Below, in pieces: positions 17,292-24,852 of a stretch of DNA of 42,741 nucleotides; within the stretch, counting starts at the first letter, position 1, and each line of letters opens with the position of its first letter. The translations under genes and the position numbers were made by a program. The notes beneath the pieces were generated by a model. It did no database searches. It was given only the letters and a program-made list of their open reading frames with translations, and was not told where the DNA came from. This stretch comes from Candidatus Avoscillospira stercorigallinarum (GTDB lineage: Bacteria > Bacillota > Clostridia > Oscillospirales > Oscillospiraceae): the NCBI GenBank assembly GCA_018713205.1, contig DVFN01000110.1:1-42741 (forward strand), read 5' to 3'.

Positions 17292-17498
17292 TCAGCGCAG
17301 ATACTCTTCCTTGGTCACGGCGGACAGCTTGCCCTCAGCCACTTCCCGGATGGCCAGCGTGACGGGCTTGTCGTCCAGGGCATAGCCCTCCTGCTCGGCC
17401 TCAATGGAAATCTGACGGGCCCGGCGGGCCACCACGTTGACAAGAAGATACCGGCTGTCAATGTGCTTGAGCAGCTCGGACATGGGGGGGTAAAGCAT
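17292..17498 (-). CDS. rpoZ: RNA polymerase omega subunit
   Basis: A 68-residue protein beginning MLYPPMSELLKHIDSRYLLV, with the conserved ARRARQI helix that clamps the beta' subunit. Its place directly after gmk (2-base gap) and before priA is the standard order. A GGAGG lies about 10 bases before the ATG. Confidence 0.95.
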   Translation of the reverse strand: MLYPPMSELLKHIDSRYLLVNVVARRARQISIEAEQEGYALDDKPVTLAIREVAEGKLSAVTKEEYLR

Positions 17499-17500
17499 AA

Positions 17501-18097
17501 TTAGAGTTCCTCCTTCAAAAGGTGCAGCCGTTCAGAGGTTTTGCACTTCTCCGCCTCGATGATGGAGAGGATCTCGGAAACGGCCTTGTCTACATTGTCG
17601 TTGACGACGAGATAGTCGTATTGACCGGCCTGGGTATACTCCCAGCGGGCGCGCTCCAGGCGTTCGCGGATCAGCTCCGGCGCGGTATCGCCACGGCCGA
17701 AGAGCCGGGCCTCGATGTCCCGGAAGGACGGGGCCAGCATAAAAATCAGAATGGCGTCGGGACGGCGGGCCTTGACCCGCAGCGCGCCCTGGACCTCGAT
17801 GTCCAGCAGTACATCCCGTCCGGCCTCCAGCGCCTCATTCAGCGGCGCCTCCGGCGTGCCGTAGTAATTGCCCACATACTGGGCATATTCCAGCAGCGCC
17901 TGCTGCTCGATCATCTGCCGGAACTGGTCGCGGCTCACGAAGAAGTAGTTCTTGCCGTCCACCTCGCCCGGGCGCATGGGCCGGGTGGTGGCGGAGACCG
18001 AGAATTGCAGCGTCTGACTGCGGGCCATGACGCCCTTGACCACGGTGCTCTTCCCGACGCCCGAGGGGCCGGAGAGTACAATCAGCTTTCCTCCCAT
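17501..18097 (-). CDS. gmk: Guanylate kinase
   Basis: A 198-residue kinase converting GMP to GDP. The P-loop GPSGVGKST is at the N-terminus, followed by the GMP-binding segments [17 protein letters not shown] and the [13 protein letters not shown] region. Full length. The start lies within the end of remA (16-base overlap), implying translational coupling. Confidence 0.96.
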   Translation of the reverse strand: MGGKLIVLSGPSGVGKSTVVKGVMARSQTLQFSVSATTRPMRPGEVDGKNYFFVSRDQFRQMIEQQALLEYAQYVGNYYGTPEAPLNEALEAGRDVLLDIEVQGALRVKARRPDAILIFMLAPSFRDIEARLFGRGDTAPELIRERLERARWEYTQAGQYDYLVVNDNVDKAVSEILSIIEAEKCKTSERLHLLKEEL

Positions 18098-18363
18098 GAT
18101 TCCGTCTCCTCTCTCTCCCCCGCCTCGGCCTTGCCGGAGGCCCGTCCCGCGATGGTTTCCGGCAAGATGGCGGAGAGTATCACATGGTCCGTGTCCATGA
18201 TAATCACGGCCCGGGTCCTTCGTCCGTACGTGGCGTCGATGAGCATGCTGCGGTCCCGGGCCTCCTGGATGATCCGCTTGATCGGCGCGGACTCCGGGCT
18301 CACGATGGCCAGCAGGCGGCTGGAGGACACCATGTTTCCAAAGCCTATGTTAATCAGCCGCAT
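18082..18363 (-). CDS. remA: DUF370 / RemA-like regulatory protein
   Basis: A 93-residue protein with the DUF370 core ([25 protein letters not shown] region) and an extra acidic tail of about 20 residues. RemA in Bacillus subtilis is a DNA-binding activator of biofilm matrix and osmoprotection genes. The order yicC-remA-gmk-rpoZ is widespread in Firmicutes, and synteny supports orthology more than function. Confidence 0.9.
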   Translation of the reverse strand: MRLINIGFGNMVSSSRLLAIVSPESAPIKRIIQEARDRSMLIDATYGRRTRAVIIMDTDHVILSAILPETIAGRASGKAEAGEREETESWEES

Positions 18364-18373
18364 AGCGCCCTCC

Positions 18374-19249
18374 TCACTCGATATTTTGGATCTGCTCCCG
18401 GATTTTTTCCAGCTCCGCCTTGATTTCCACCACGATTTCGGTGATTTCCAGGTCGGAGCACTTGGAGCCGATGGTGTTGGTCTCCCGGTTCATCTCCTGG
18501 AGCAGGAAGTCCAGCTTCCGGCCGATGGGGCCGCCGGACGCCAGCATGGACCGCAGCTGCTTGAGATGGCTGCGCAGCCGGACGGTCTCTTCGTCCACGG
18601 CCACTTTATCGGCATAGATGGCCGCCTCGGTGAGAATCCGGTTTTCGTCGATGGAAGTGGAGGCCAGCACCTCCTGCATTTTTCCCAGCAGCTTGGCCCG
18701 GTATTCCGCCACGGTCTGGGGGCTTCTGGCCTCGACCTGCTCCACCAGGCCGAGGATCGTCTCGCCCCGCGCCAGCACGTCTGCGGCCAGCGCCGCGCCC
18801 TCGGCCGTGCGCATGGCATTAAACTGCTCCAGCGCCGCGGCGACCGCATCCGTCAGCGCGGCGGCCCGGGCCTCCTCGTCCTCGTCGGGCTTCTCCACCA
18901 GGAAGACGTCCGGCAGCCGGGAGAGCACCGACACGGAGATATCATCCCGGACGCCGTACTCGGAGACCATGGCGCCCATGGCGGTCAGATATCCCTCCAC
19001 CACAGGGCGGTTCAGGGACACGGCCACGTCGCCGCCGGGATGGTTGATGGTCAAATAGACGTCCACCTTGCCCCGGCTCACCTGGGCCTTGACGCATTGC
19101 TTGATGCGGTCCTCGGCATAGGCGTAGAGCCGCGGCAGCTTGACCGTGCAGTCGAGATAGCGGTTATTGACGGCCCGGATTTCCGCAGTGATCTCCAGAT
19201 CCTCAAAGGTCTGAATCGCTCTGCCGTAACCGGTCATGCTTTTTATCAC
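18374..19249 (-). CDS. yicC: YicC/YloC-family endoribonuclease
   Basis: A 291-residue protein with the N-terminal signature [10 protein letters not shown] and the C-terminal DUF1732 segment ([21 protein letters not shown]). YicC of E. coli is an RNase that acts on small RNAs. A GTG start at 19249 is chosen because GGAGGT lies 7 bases upstream and gives the family's usual N-terminus; a start at 19291 would add residues unlike the family. Confidence 0.93.
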   Translation of the reverse strand: MIKSMTGYGRAIQTFEDLEITAEIRAVNNRYLDCTVKLPRLYAYAEDRIKQCVKAQVSRGKVDVYLTINHPGGDVAVSLNRPVVEGYLTAMGAMVSEYGVRDDISVSVLSRLPDVFLVEKPDEDEEARAAALTDAVAAALEQFNAMRTAEGAALAADVLARGETILGLVEQVEARSPQTVAEYRAKLLGKMQEVLASTSIDENRILTEAAIYADKVAVDEETVRLRSHLKQLRSMLASGGPIGRKLDFLLQEMNRETNTIGSKCSDLEITEIVVEIKAELEKIREQIQNIE

Positions 19250-19362
19250 AGTCGGTACCTCCATGGAGAAGCGGAATCGGCCGGGCTGCATCGCCCGGTA
19301 CGCAAGGGGCGGGCTGCATACGGGGTGTCCGCATACAGCCCGAGTGAAATCTGTTTCGGCGG
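19250..19362. other. Intergenic spacer with two hairpins (cdaR-yicC)
   Basis: Two stems are visible: CCGGGC/GCCCGG at 19281-19298 and a 13-position stem with two mismatches joining 19311-19323 to 19329-19341. Neither is followed by a T run on the minus strand, so they are not obvious terminators. They may slow or process the transcript between cdaR and yicC. Confidence 0.5.
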
Positions 19363-20634
19363 CTAGCCGTCTATGGCGACCAGGTCCACCACAATGCTGT
19401 ATTCTTTGCTGGTGATGATGCCAGCGCCCTCAAAGCCGTCCAGATAAATCCGGACCGGCACCGTCACGGCAGTCCCCGCGTCAGCCGAGGTGAAGCTCGA
19501 GAAATCGGCGATCACGCGGATATTGTCCTCGGTGATCTCGTCGATGTCGCTCTCATTGGCCCGGATGGACACCTGCAGCATCGTCGTCCGGCTCTCCGGC
19601 ATCAATCCGTCCGGTACATTGATAAACTGGAAGTTGGTGCTGGGAATCTGCATCTGCCGGATGGCCTTGTTCTTAATCTGGATCGTGACCTTGGCCTCCT
19701 GGACGCCGCTGACGTTGGAACAGCCCTCGGGAAGCGTAATCGCCCGGGTCGTGGTCAGGGTATTGCTCTCCATGCTGCCCAAATCCACGCTGCTCAGGCG
19801 GATACTCGGAATCGTCTCAAGAATGGAGGCATCGCCGGAAATTTGGATGGTCTCGGGCTCGACCAGAATGACGCAATCGTCCCTGGTGACGCCGCCGCCG
19901 TCGATGGTGGGCAGCTCCAGGGGCACATCCTTAAACATGGACACCGGCACGGTGACTTGGATTTCCGTCACATCGGAGGAAATCTCGGTGCTGTCGATCA
20001 CATTGCTGTCATAGTCGATCAAGGTATACGGCAGGCTGGACGTAATGGTCTGGTCCACGTTTTCGCGGCTCAGGGTCACCAGCGCGTAGTCCACCTGATT
20101 GACCAGGTCCTGGGGACCCTCGATGACGATTTCGCTGTAATCCTGGGTGGCGCGGTCGGCCAAATAGCCCTCCGCCGCCTTGATGTCGGCGGAAACCCTG
20201 ACTTCGATGGTGCGTCTGGCCAGCTGGGCCAGCGTCACGGTGATCTTGTTGGGGTCCCGGCCGATCAGCGACAGGTTTTGGCTGGACACCGAGGCCGGCA
20301 GCGTGATATCCGACAGATCATAGGTGAAGGACTGCTCGCTGGCGGTGCGGAGCCGGGATACGTCGATCACGACCTCCAGCTCGGACTTGTCGTCCCGGAG
20401 CTTATTGAGCTCGGACAGGCGCCCCCGGAAATCCAAGGTGACGCCGGATTCGACGTTGGTGGAGCCGATAATCAGGTCGTAGTCCTCCCGCAGAACATCC
20501 TCGCCGCTGAAGGTGACGGGGATATTGTACAGCGTCGCCGTTTTCTCCGGGTTTTCCACCAAGACCACGTACAGCCAGATTCCCAGGGAAATCACCACGG
20601 CCAGCAGCATGGAAAGAATTTTTTTATTTCGCAT
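19363..20634 (-). CDS. cdaR: YbbR-domain protein CdaR, regulator of CdaA
   Basis: A 423-residue protein with an N-terminal membrane anchor (LSMLLAVVISLGIWLYVVLV) and several YbbR repeats outside the cell. In Bacillus CdaR binds and modulates the diadenylate cyclase CdaA. The gene overlaps the 3' end of cdaA by 11 bases. GlmM, often the third member of this operon, is not in the window. Confidence 0.92.
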   Translation of the reverse strand: MRNKKILSMLLAVVISLGIWLYVVLVENPEKTATLYNIPVTFSGEDVLREDYDLIIGSTNVESGVTLDFRGRLSELNKLRDDKSELEVVIDVSRLRTASEQSFTYDLSDITLPASVSSQNLSLIGRDPNKITVTLAQLARRTIEVRVSADIKAAEGYLADRATQDYSEIVIEGPQDLVNQVDYALVTLSRENVDQTITSSLPYTLIDYDSNVIDSTEISSDVTEIQVTVPVSMFKDVPLELPTIDGGGVTRDDCVILVEPETIQISGDASILETIPSIRLSSVDLGSMESNTLTTTRAITLPEGCSNVSGVQEAKVTIQIKNKAIRQMQIPSTNFQFINVPDGLMPESRTTMLQVSIRANESDIDEITEDNIRVIADFSSFTSADAGTAVTVPVRIYLDGFEGAGIITSKEYSIVVDLVAIDG

Positions 20635-21493
20635 CGGACCGTCCCTTCTTTACAAAGGTTTGTTTGAGGCGGCTCATCAGCGTCTTCTGTTCCTCCTCGT
20701 CGGGGATCAGCTCGGCGGTGAGCAGCCGCTCCAGGGTCTGGGGGGCCAAGTGCCGCTTGAGCATGCCGCCGATGGCCACGGAAATGGTGCCGGTCTCCTC
20801 CGAGACGATGACCACCACCGCGTCGGAGACCTCGCTGGTGCCGACGCCGGCCCGGTGGCGGGTGCCCAGGTCGCTGCTCAGGTGCGGATTCTCCGACAGA
20901 GGCATGACGCAGCCCGCCGCCGCCACCCGGCCGCCGCGGATGATGACCGCGCCGTCATGGAGCGACGCCTTGGGGAAGAACAGGTTGCGCAGCAGCTGTT
21001 CCGAGGTCCGGGCATCCAGCAGCGTGCCGGTCTTGAAGTAATCCTCCAGGGAGGACTCCCGCTCGAAGATCAGCAGCACGCCGACCCGTTCCTTGCTCAT
21101 GATCTCGCAGGCAGAGACCGTGGCGAGAATGGCCTCGGCCATCTCCCCACGGGGCGACTTGCCGCCCAGCAGCTCCTTGACGCTCTTGCCGCCGAAGCGC
21201 TCCAGCGCCCGTCGGAGCTCCGGCTGGAACATGATGACCAGGGCAATGACGCCCAGCTCCAGGATCTTATTGAGGCCGAAGTTCAGCATCTCCATGCCGA
21301 TCAGGCCCGTAAGCCAGGTGGCCAGCAGCAGCAGCACGATGGCCTTCGCCACCCGGGCCGCGCTGCTGGAGTGCACCAGATCAAAAATCTTATATATGAT
21401 AAAAGCAACGATCAGAATATCCAGGACATCCTTGATCCGAATGCTCATAAACGCGTAGAGCGCTTCCTGAAAGAAATTGGCTATTCCGCTCAA
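20624..21493 (-). CDS. cdaA: Membrane diadenylate cyclase CdaA (c-di-AMP synthase)
   Basis: A 289-residue protein with three N-terminal transmembrane helices (about 22-90) and a DAC domain that joins two ATP into c-di-AMP, controlling potassium uptake and cell-wall homeostasis. Catalytic DGA (180-182) and RHR (212-214) motifs are intact. The start assigned at 21493 is TTG with only a weak upstream GGTG; an ATG at 21448 would cut into the N-terminal region and lacks a ribosome binding site. It is the first gene of the long minus-strand block. Confidence 0.93.
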   Translation of the reverse strand: MSGIANFFQEALYAFMSIRIKDVLDILIVAFIIYKIFDLVHSSSAARVAKAIVLLLLATWLTGLIGMEMLNFGLNKILELGVIALVIMFQPELRRALERFGGKSVKELLGGKSPRGEMAEAILATVSACEIMSKERVGVLLIFERESSLEDYFKTGTLLDARTSEQLLRNLFFPKASLHDGAVIIRGGRVAAAGCVMPLSENPHLSSDLGTRHRAGVGTSEVSDAVVVIVSEETGTISVAIGGMLKRHLAPQTLERLLTAELIPDEEEQKTLMSRLKQTFVKKGRSDAK

Positions 21494-21535
21494 TGGTCCA
21501 CACCACCATTCTGATATCTATACATAATCATTGTA

Positions 21536-21564
21536 ATTATAGCCCAGAACGACGGCGTTGGCAA
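21536..21564 (-). promoter_or_regulatory. Sigma-A promoter of the cdaA-rsgA block
   Basis: On the minus strand TTGCCA (21559-21564) and TATAAT (21536-21541) are 17 bases apart, about 45 bases upstream of cdaA. This is the only clear promoter found for the 14-kb block. Confidence 0.75.
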
Positions 21565-21583
21565 GGGGAAATGGGCAAGAATT

Positions 21584-22699
21584 TCAGAGCTGGCAGATTT
21601 GACCTAAAATGCCTGCCGCGGCGTCGATTTCGGCCTCGGTGGTAAAATCCGACACACTCAGACGCACGGTACCGCTCCGCAGCGTACCGGCGCTCTCGTG
21701 GGCCACCGGCGCGCAGTGGAGGCCCGCCCGGGTGGCGACGCCGGCCTCGCCCAGACGCCGGGCCACGGTCTCGCAGTCCAGCCCTGCCGCCGACACCGAC
21801 AGAACGCCGCTCTGCGCCGCCGCCGGGCCGCGGTATACGGTCAAATTCGGATGGTTCGAGAGCGCCCGCGCCAGCCGGCCGATCAGCTGGCCCTCATGGG
21901 CGGCGACGGCGGCGAGGCCCCGGCTCTGGAGATAGCGGATTCCCTCCAGCAGCCCGGCGATTCCGGGCACATTGTGGGTTCCGGCCTCGGCGGCGTCGGG
22001 CAGGAAATCCGGCATATCCCAGCGCTCGGACTGGCTGCCGGTCCCGCCCTCCAGCAGCGGCTTCGGAACCCGGCCGCAGAGCAGCAGCCCGGTGCCCTGG
22101 GGCCCGTAGAGGCCCTTATGCCCGGGCATGGCGACAAAGGCCGCGCCCCATCGGGCCAAGGAGACCTCCAGCACGCCGGCCGATTGGGCCGCGTCCACGA
22201 TCAGCGGCACGCCCCGGTCCCGGCACAGGACGGCGATCTCCTCCACCGGCAGAATATAGCCGAAGACGTTGGAGACATGGGTACAGACCACCGCCTTGGT
22301 CTCGGGCGTGACCGCGGCCGCAAAGGCGGCCAGCGTATCCGCCGGGTCGAACAGCTTCCGCCCGGCAATGACCAGGTCCGCGCCCAGGGCGTGGAGCGGC
22401 CGGATCACCGCGTTGTGTTCAAATCCCGAGACGACCACCCGGTCGCCGGGATTTACCAGAGATTTGATGGCGATGTTCAGGCCGTGGGTGGCGCTGGAGG
22501 TAAATACAACCTGGTCCGGCGGCGTGTCAAAGAGCTGCCCCGCCGCTTCGCGGCAGGCATAGGCCACGGCGCTTGCCCGCTGGGCTGCCGGGTGGCCGCT
22601 GCGGCCCAGGCTGGCGCAGGTGTGCATGGTCTCCTCCACCGCCCGGTAGACCGCCTCCGGCTTCGGCATGGTCGTGGCGGCGTTGTCGAGATAAATCAC
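21584..22699 (-). CDS. Class V aminotransferase, cysteine-desulfurase-like
   Basis: A 371-residue PLP enzyme: MIYLDNAATT start, D169 and Q172 near the cofactor ring, the Schiff-base Lys195 in PGHKGLYGPQG, and a cysteine (C329) in GLHCAPVAH at the place where desulfurases keep the persulfide cysteine. It probably takes sulfur (or selenium) from cysteine or selenocysteine. The gene overlaps the upstream DUF3343 gene by 4 bases; DUF3343 proteins are annotated as putative Se/S carriers, suggesting a transfer pair rather than Fe-S assembly (no iscU or sufU nearby). The substrate is inferred. Confidence 0.88.
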   Translation of the reverse strand: MIYLDNAATTMPKPEAVYRAVEETMHTCASLGRSGHPAAQRASAVAYACREAAGQLFDTPPDQVVFTSSATHGLNIAIKSLVNPGDRVVVSGFEHNAVIRPLHALGADLVIAGRKLFDPADTLAAFAAAVTPETKAVVCTHVSNVFGYILPVEEIAVLCRDRGVPLIVDAAQSAGVLEVSLARWGAAFVAMPGHKGLYGPQGTGLLLCGRVPKPLLEGGTGSQSERWDMPDFLPDAAEAGTHNVPGIAGLLEGIRYLQSRGLAAVAAHEGQLIGRLARALSNHPNLTVYRGPAAAQSGVLSVSAAGLDCETVARRLGEAGVATRAGLHCAPVAHESAGTLRSGTVRLSVSDFTTEAEIDAAAGILGQICQL

Positions 22700-22950
22700 G
22701 GGAATACCTCCTCTGCCCGGCCCCCGGCTGTGATCCGGTACGCCTTTTCATGGAGAATCAGATTGGCACGGAGGACCTCGGCGGTTCTGTATACCACATC
22801 GCCGCCCACCTGGATGGAATATCCGCAGCCCTTGGTAGAAATGGCCCGGGGCGTGCGAATCAGCGCGGCGAAGATCCCGGCCTGCCGCAGGGCGCTGACC
22901 GCCCGCTGGGCCTGGGTCATGGAACGAAAGGTGAAATAATAGTCATACAT
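22696..22950 (-). CDS. DUF3343 protein, putative Se/S carrier
   Basis: An 84-residue protein beginning MYDYYFTFRSMTQAQRAVSA, matching the DUF3343 family (putative selenium/sulfur carrier). A conserved-type CGYSI segment supplies a single cysteine (near residue 42) that could carry persulfide. It is the first gene of a two-gene unit with the desulfurase-like enzyme (ATGA-type overlap). AGGGT lies 6 bases before the ATG. The function is family-level only. Confidence 0.82.
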   Translation of the reverse strand: MYDYYFTFRSMTQAQRAVSALRQAGIFAALIRTPRAISTKGCGYSIQVGGDVVYRTAEVLRANLILHEKAYRITAGGRAEEVFP

Positions 22951-23027
22951 TGCTCTACCCTCCCGTCCAGTGTATGCCGCGCGAACCGGGTCGGATACGG
23001 GCGAAGGAGAAAATGACCCGCGGGCGA

Positions 23028-23056
23028 TTGCCTTTCCGCCCCGGGTCCGCTATAAT
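23028..23056 (+). promoter_or_regulatory. Sigma-A promoter of the RNA methyltransferase gene
   Basis: TTGCCT (23028-23033) and TATAAT (23051-23056) are separated by 17 bases; the ribosome binding site AGGAGG (23072-23077) and ATG 23084 follow closely, giving a short leader. Confidence 0.85.
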
Positions 23057-23083
23057 GGGGAAAAAGATTGCAGGAGGCACTCC

Positions 23084-23911
23084 ATGGCGCAGATTATCGA
23101 ACTCACATCCCTCCACGATCCGGCGGTGGCGGCCTATGCCCAGCTCACCGAGGCACAACTGCGCAGCAGGCTGGAGCCGGAGCTGGGGGTGTTTATCGCG
23201 GAAAGTCCCAAGGTCATCGTCACGGCCCTGGACGCGGGGCTCCGGCCCCTGTCGCTGCTGATGGAGCGGCGGCACCTGACCGGACAGGGCGCGGCCCTGC
23301 TGGCGCGGTGCGGCGACATTCCCGTCTATACCGGCGACCGGGAGCTGCTGGCCCAGCTGACCGGCTACACCCTGACCCGCGGCATCCTCTGCGCCATGGC
23401 CCGTCCCGTCCTGCCCCGGGCCGAGGACATCTGCCGGGACGCCCGCCGGGTGGCGGTGCTGGAGGGAATCGTGGATTCCACCAACGTGGGGGCCATCTTC
23501 CGCTCGGCGGCCGCCCTGGGCGTGGACGCGGTGCTCCTTTCCCCCACCTGCTGTGATCCCCTCCACCGGCGGGTGGTCCGGGTCAGCATGGGCACGGTGT
23601 TCCAGGTGCCGTGGACGTATCTGGGCAGCAGCGCGGCGGACTGGCCTCAGGCCGGTCTCTCCCGGCTCCACGCCCTGGGCTTTGAGACCGCCGCCATGGC
23701 GCTGACGGCCCGGTCCTGCTCCATCGACGATCTCCGGCTGCGGACCGCCGAAAAGCTGGCCATCGTATTGGGCACAGAGGGCGACGGCCTCTGTCACGAG
23801 ACCATCGCCCAATGCAGCTATACGGCGAAAATCCCCATGGCCCATGGGGTGGATTCGCTCAACGTGGCCGCGGCCAGCGCTGTGGCCTTCTGGGAGCTGC
23901 GGGTCCGGTGA
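23084..23911 (+). CDS. SpoU/TrmH-family RNA 2'-O-methyltransferase
   Basis: A 275-residue protein with an N-terminal substrate-binding domain (about 1-110) and a C-terminal SPOUT knot: VLEGIVDSTNVGAIFRSAAA (motif 1 with the conserved Asn/Arg), LGTEGDGL (motif 2) and IPMAHGVDSLNVAAASAV (motif 3). It should 2'-O-methylate a ribose in rRNA or tRNA; the exact target is not readable. The start is ATG 23084 with AGGAGG 6 bases before it. It is one of few plus-strand genes here and converges on the exonuclease gene with essentially no gap. Confidence 0.92.
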   Translation: MAQIIELTSLHDPAVAAYAQLTEAQLRSRLEPELGVFIAESPKVIVTALDAGLRPLSLLMERRHLTGQGAALLARCGDIPVYTGDRELLAQLTGYTLTRGILCAMARPVLPRAEDICRDARRVAVLEGIVDSTNVGAIFRSAAALGVDAVLLSPTCCDPLHRRVVRVSMGTVFQVPWTYLGSSAADWPQAGLSRLHALGFETAAMALTARSCSIDDLRLRTAEKLAIVLGTEGDGLCHETIAQCSYTAKIPMAHGVDSLNVAAASAVAFWELRVR

Positions 23912-23912
23912 G

Positions 23913-24473
23913 CTAACGGCGGCAGGTCCGGCAGGCGTCCAGGTCGTAGATCCGCCGGAACTGCCGGAGGCTGGCCCCCTGGCGCAGGCAGTGGAGCAGC
24001 ACCTCCCCGCAGGCCCGGGCGTCGCTCCCGGCGTGGTGGTGCCGGAGCTCCAGGCCCAGGGCGTCGCTGAGGGTGTTGAGCTTGTGGTTGGGCAGGCCCG
24101 GCATGTACCGGCGGCTCAGCTGCACCGTGCAGGCATAGTCTACATACTGCTGCCAGACGATGCCGTAGGCCCGCAGGCACCGGGCCAGAACCGTCAGATC
24201 AAAGGTGGCGTTGTGGGCCACCAGCAGACTCCCCTGGAACAGCGGCTCCAGCAGCAGCCACAGCCGGTCAAAGGTGGGCTGGTTGGACACCATTTCCGGC
24301 GTGATGCCCGTCAGGGCCACGTTGAAGGCGTCGAAATGGGTTTCAGGATTCACCAGGGTATAGAGATCCCGGGTGATTTCCCCGTCCACGATCTCACACA
24401 GGCCGATGGCGCTCATCCGGTCGTTGCAGGCATTGGGCGTCTCCACATCGAAGACGATGATTCGCTGGTCCAT
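23913..24473 (-). CDS. DEDDh 3'-5' exonuclease (DnaQ-like)
   Basis: A 186-residue stand-alone exonuclease with all acidic residues of the DEDDh fold: D9 and E11 in FDVETPN, D92 in HNATFD, and the H/D pair at 146/151 in HHAGSD. It resembles the DNA polymerase III epsilon-like proofreading domain but has no polymerase or clamp-binding extension, so it may act in DNA repair or RNA trimming. The C-terminus has a CRTC cysteine pair. GGAG lies 4 bases before ATG. Confidence 0.88.
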   Translation of the reverse strand: MDQRIIVFDVETPNACNDRMSAIGLCEIVDGEITRDLYTLVNPETHFDAFNVALTGITPEMVSNQPTFDRLWLLLEPLFQGSLLVAHNATFDLTVLARCLRAYGIVWQQYVDYACTVQLSRRYMPGLPNHKLNTLSDALGLELRHHHAGSDARACGEVLLHCLRQGASLRQFRRIYDLDACRTCRR

Positions 24474-24517
24474 AGGACTCCTCTCTTTCTCAAGCGGCAG
24501 GCTGTATCTACGAAAAT

Positions 24518-24543
24518 CGCCCCGATCCGGATGGATCGGGGCG
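24518..24543 (-). terminator. Hairpin terminator after rpsU
   Basis: A perfect 11-bp stem, CGCCCCGATCC (24518-24528) with GGATCGGGGCG (24533-24543), with a 4-base loop; on the minus strand it is followed by ATTTTCG. It lies just past the rpsU stop and just upstream of the exonuclease gene. Confidence 0.8.
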
Positions 24544-24566
24544 TTGTGTGCGTCACAGGGAGAAAA

Positions 24567-24749
24567 TCAATAGAACTTTCTCTTGTTCTTGCGGGCAGCT
24601 TCGGACTTCTGCTTCCGCTTCAGGCTGGGACTCACATAATGCTCTCTCTTCTTGACCTCCTGAATAACGCCAGCCTTGGCGCAGCTGCGCTTGAAGCGCT
24701 TCAGTGCGGACTCCAGAGATTCATTTTCCTTTACGTGAATTTCAGACAT
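24567..24749 (-). CDS. rpsU: 30S ribosomal protein bS21
   Basis: A 60-residue basic protein, [20 protein letters not shown] to RKNKRKFY, matching bS21 in length and sequence. The start at 24749 is the family start; GGAGGGAGGG lies upstream. A consensus promoter precedes it and a hairpin terminator follows, so it forms its own small transcript. Confidence 0.97.
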   Translation of the reverse strand: MSEIHVKENESLESALKRFKRSCAKAGVIQEVKKREHYVSPSLKRKQKSEAARKNKRKFY

Positions 24750-24800
24750 TGATGATTTCCCTCCCTCCATGTATCCGGCTCAATCCAGGATACGTTCAGG

Positions 24801-24814
24801 GCTGTTCAAACAGC
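24801..24814 (-). promoter_or_regulatory. Small hairpin in the rpsU leader
   Basis: GCTGT/ACAGC with a TCAA loop lies in the short untranslated leader between the rpsU promoter and start codon. It is 5 bp only; it could affect stability or translation, or be chance. Confidence 0.35.
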
Positions 24815-24820
24815 ACAGTG

Positions 24821-24849
24821 ATTATAGTCAAAATTGCGCAATTTGTCAA
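24821..24849 (-). promoter_or_regulatory. Consensus promoter of rpsU with palindromic spacer
   Basis: On the minus strand TTGACA (24844-24849) and TATAAT (24821-24826) match the sigma-A consensus in all 12 positions with a 17-base spacer. The spacer region contains a perfect 14-bp palindrome, AAATTGCGCAATTT (24831-24844), in an operator-like position. Confidence 0.92.
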
Positions 24850-24852
24850 GCA

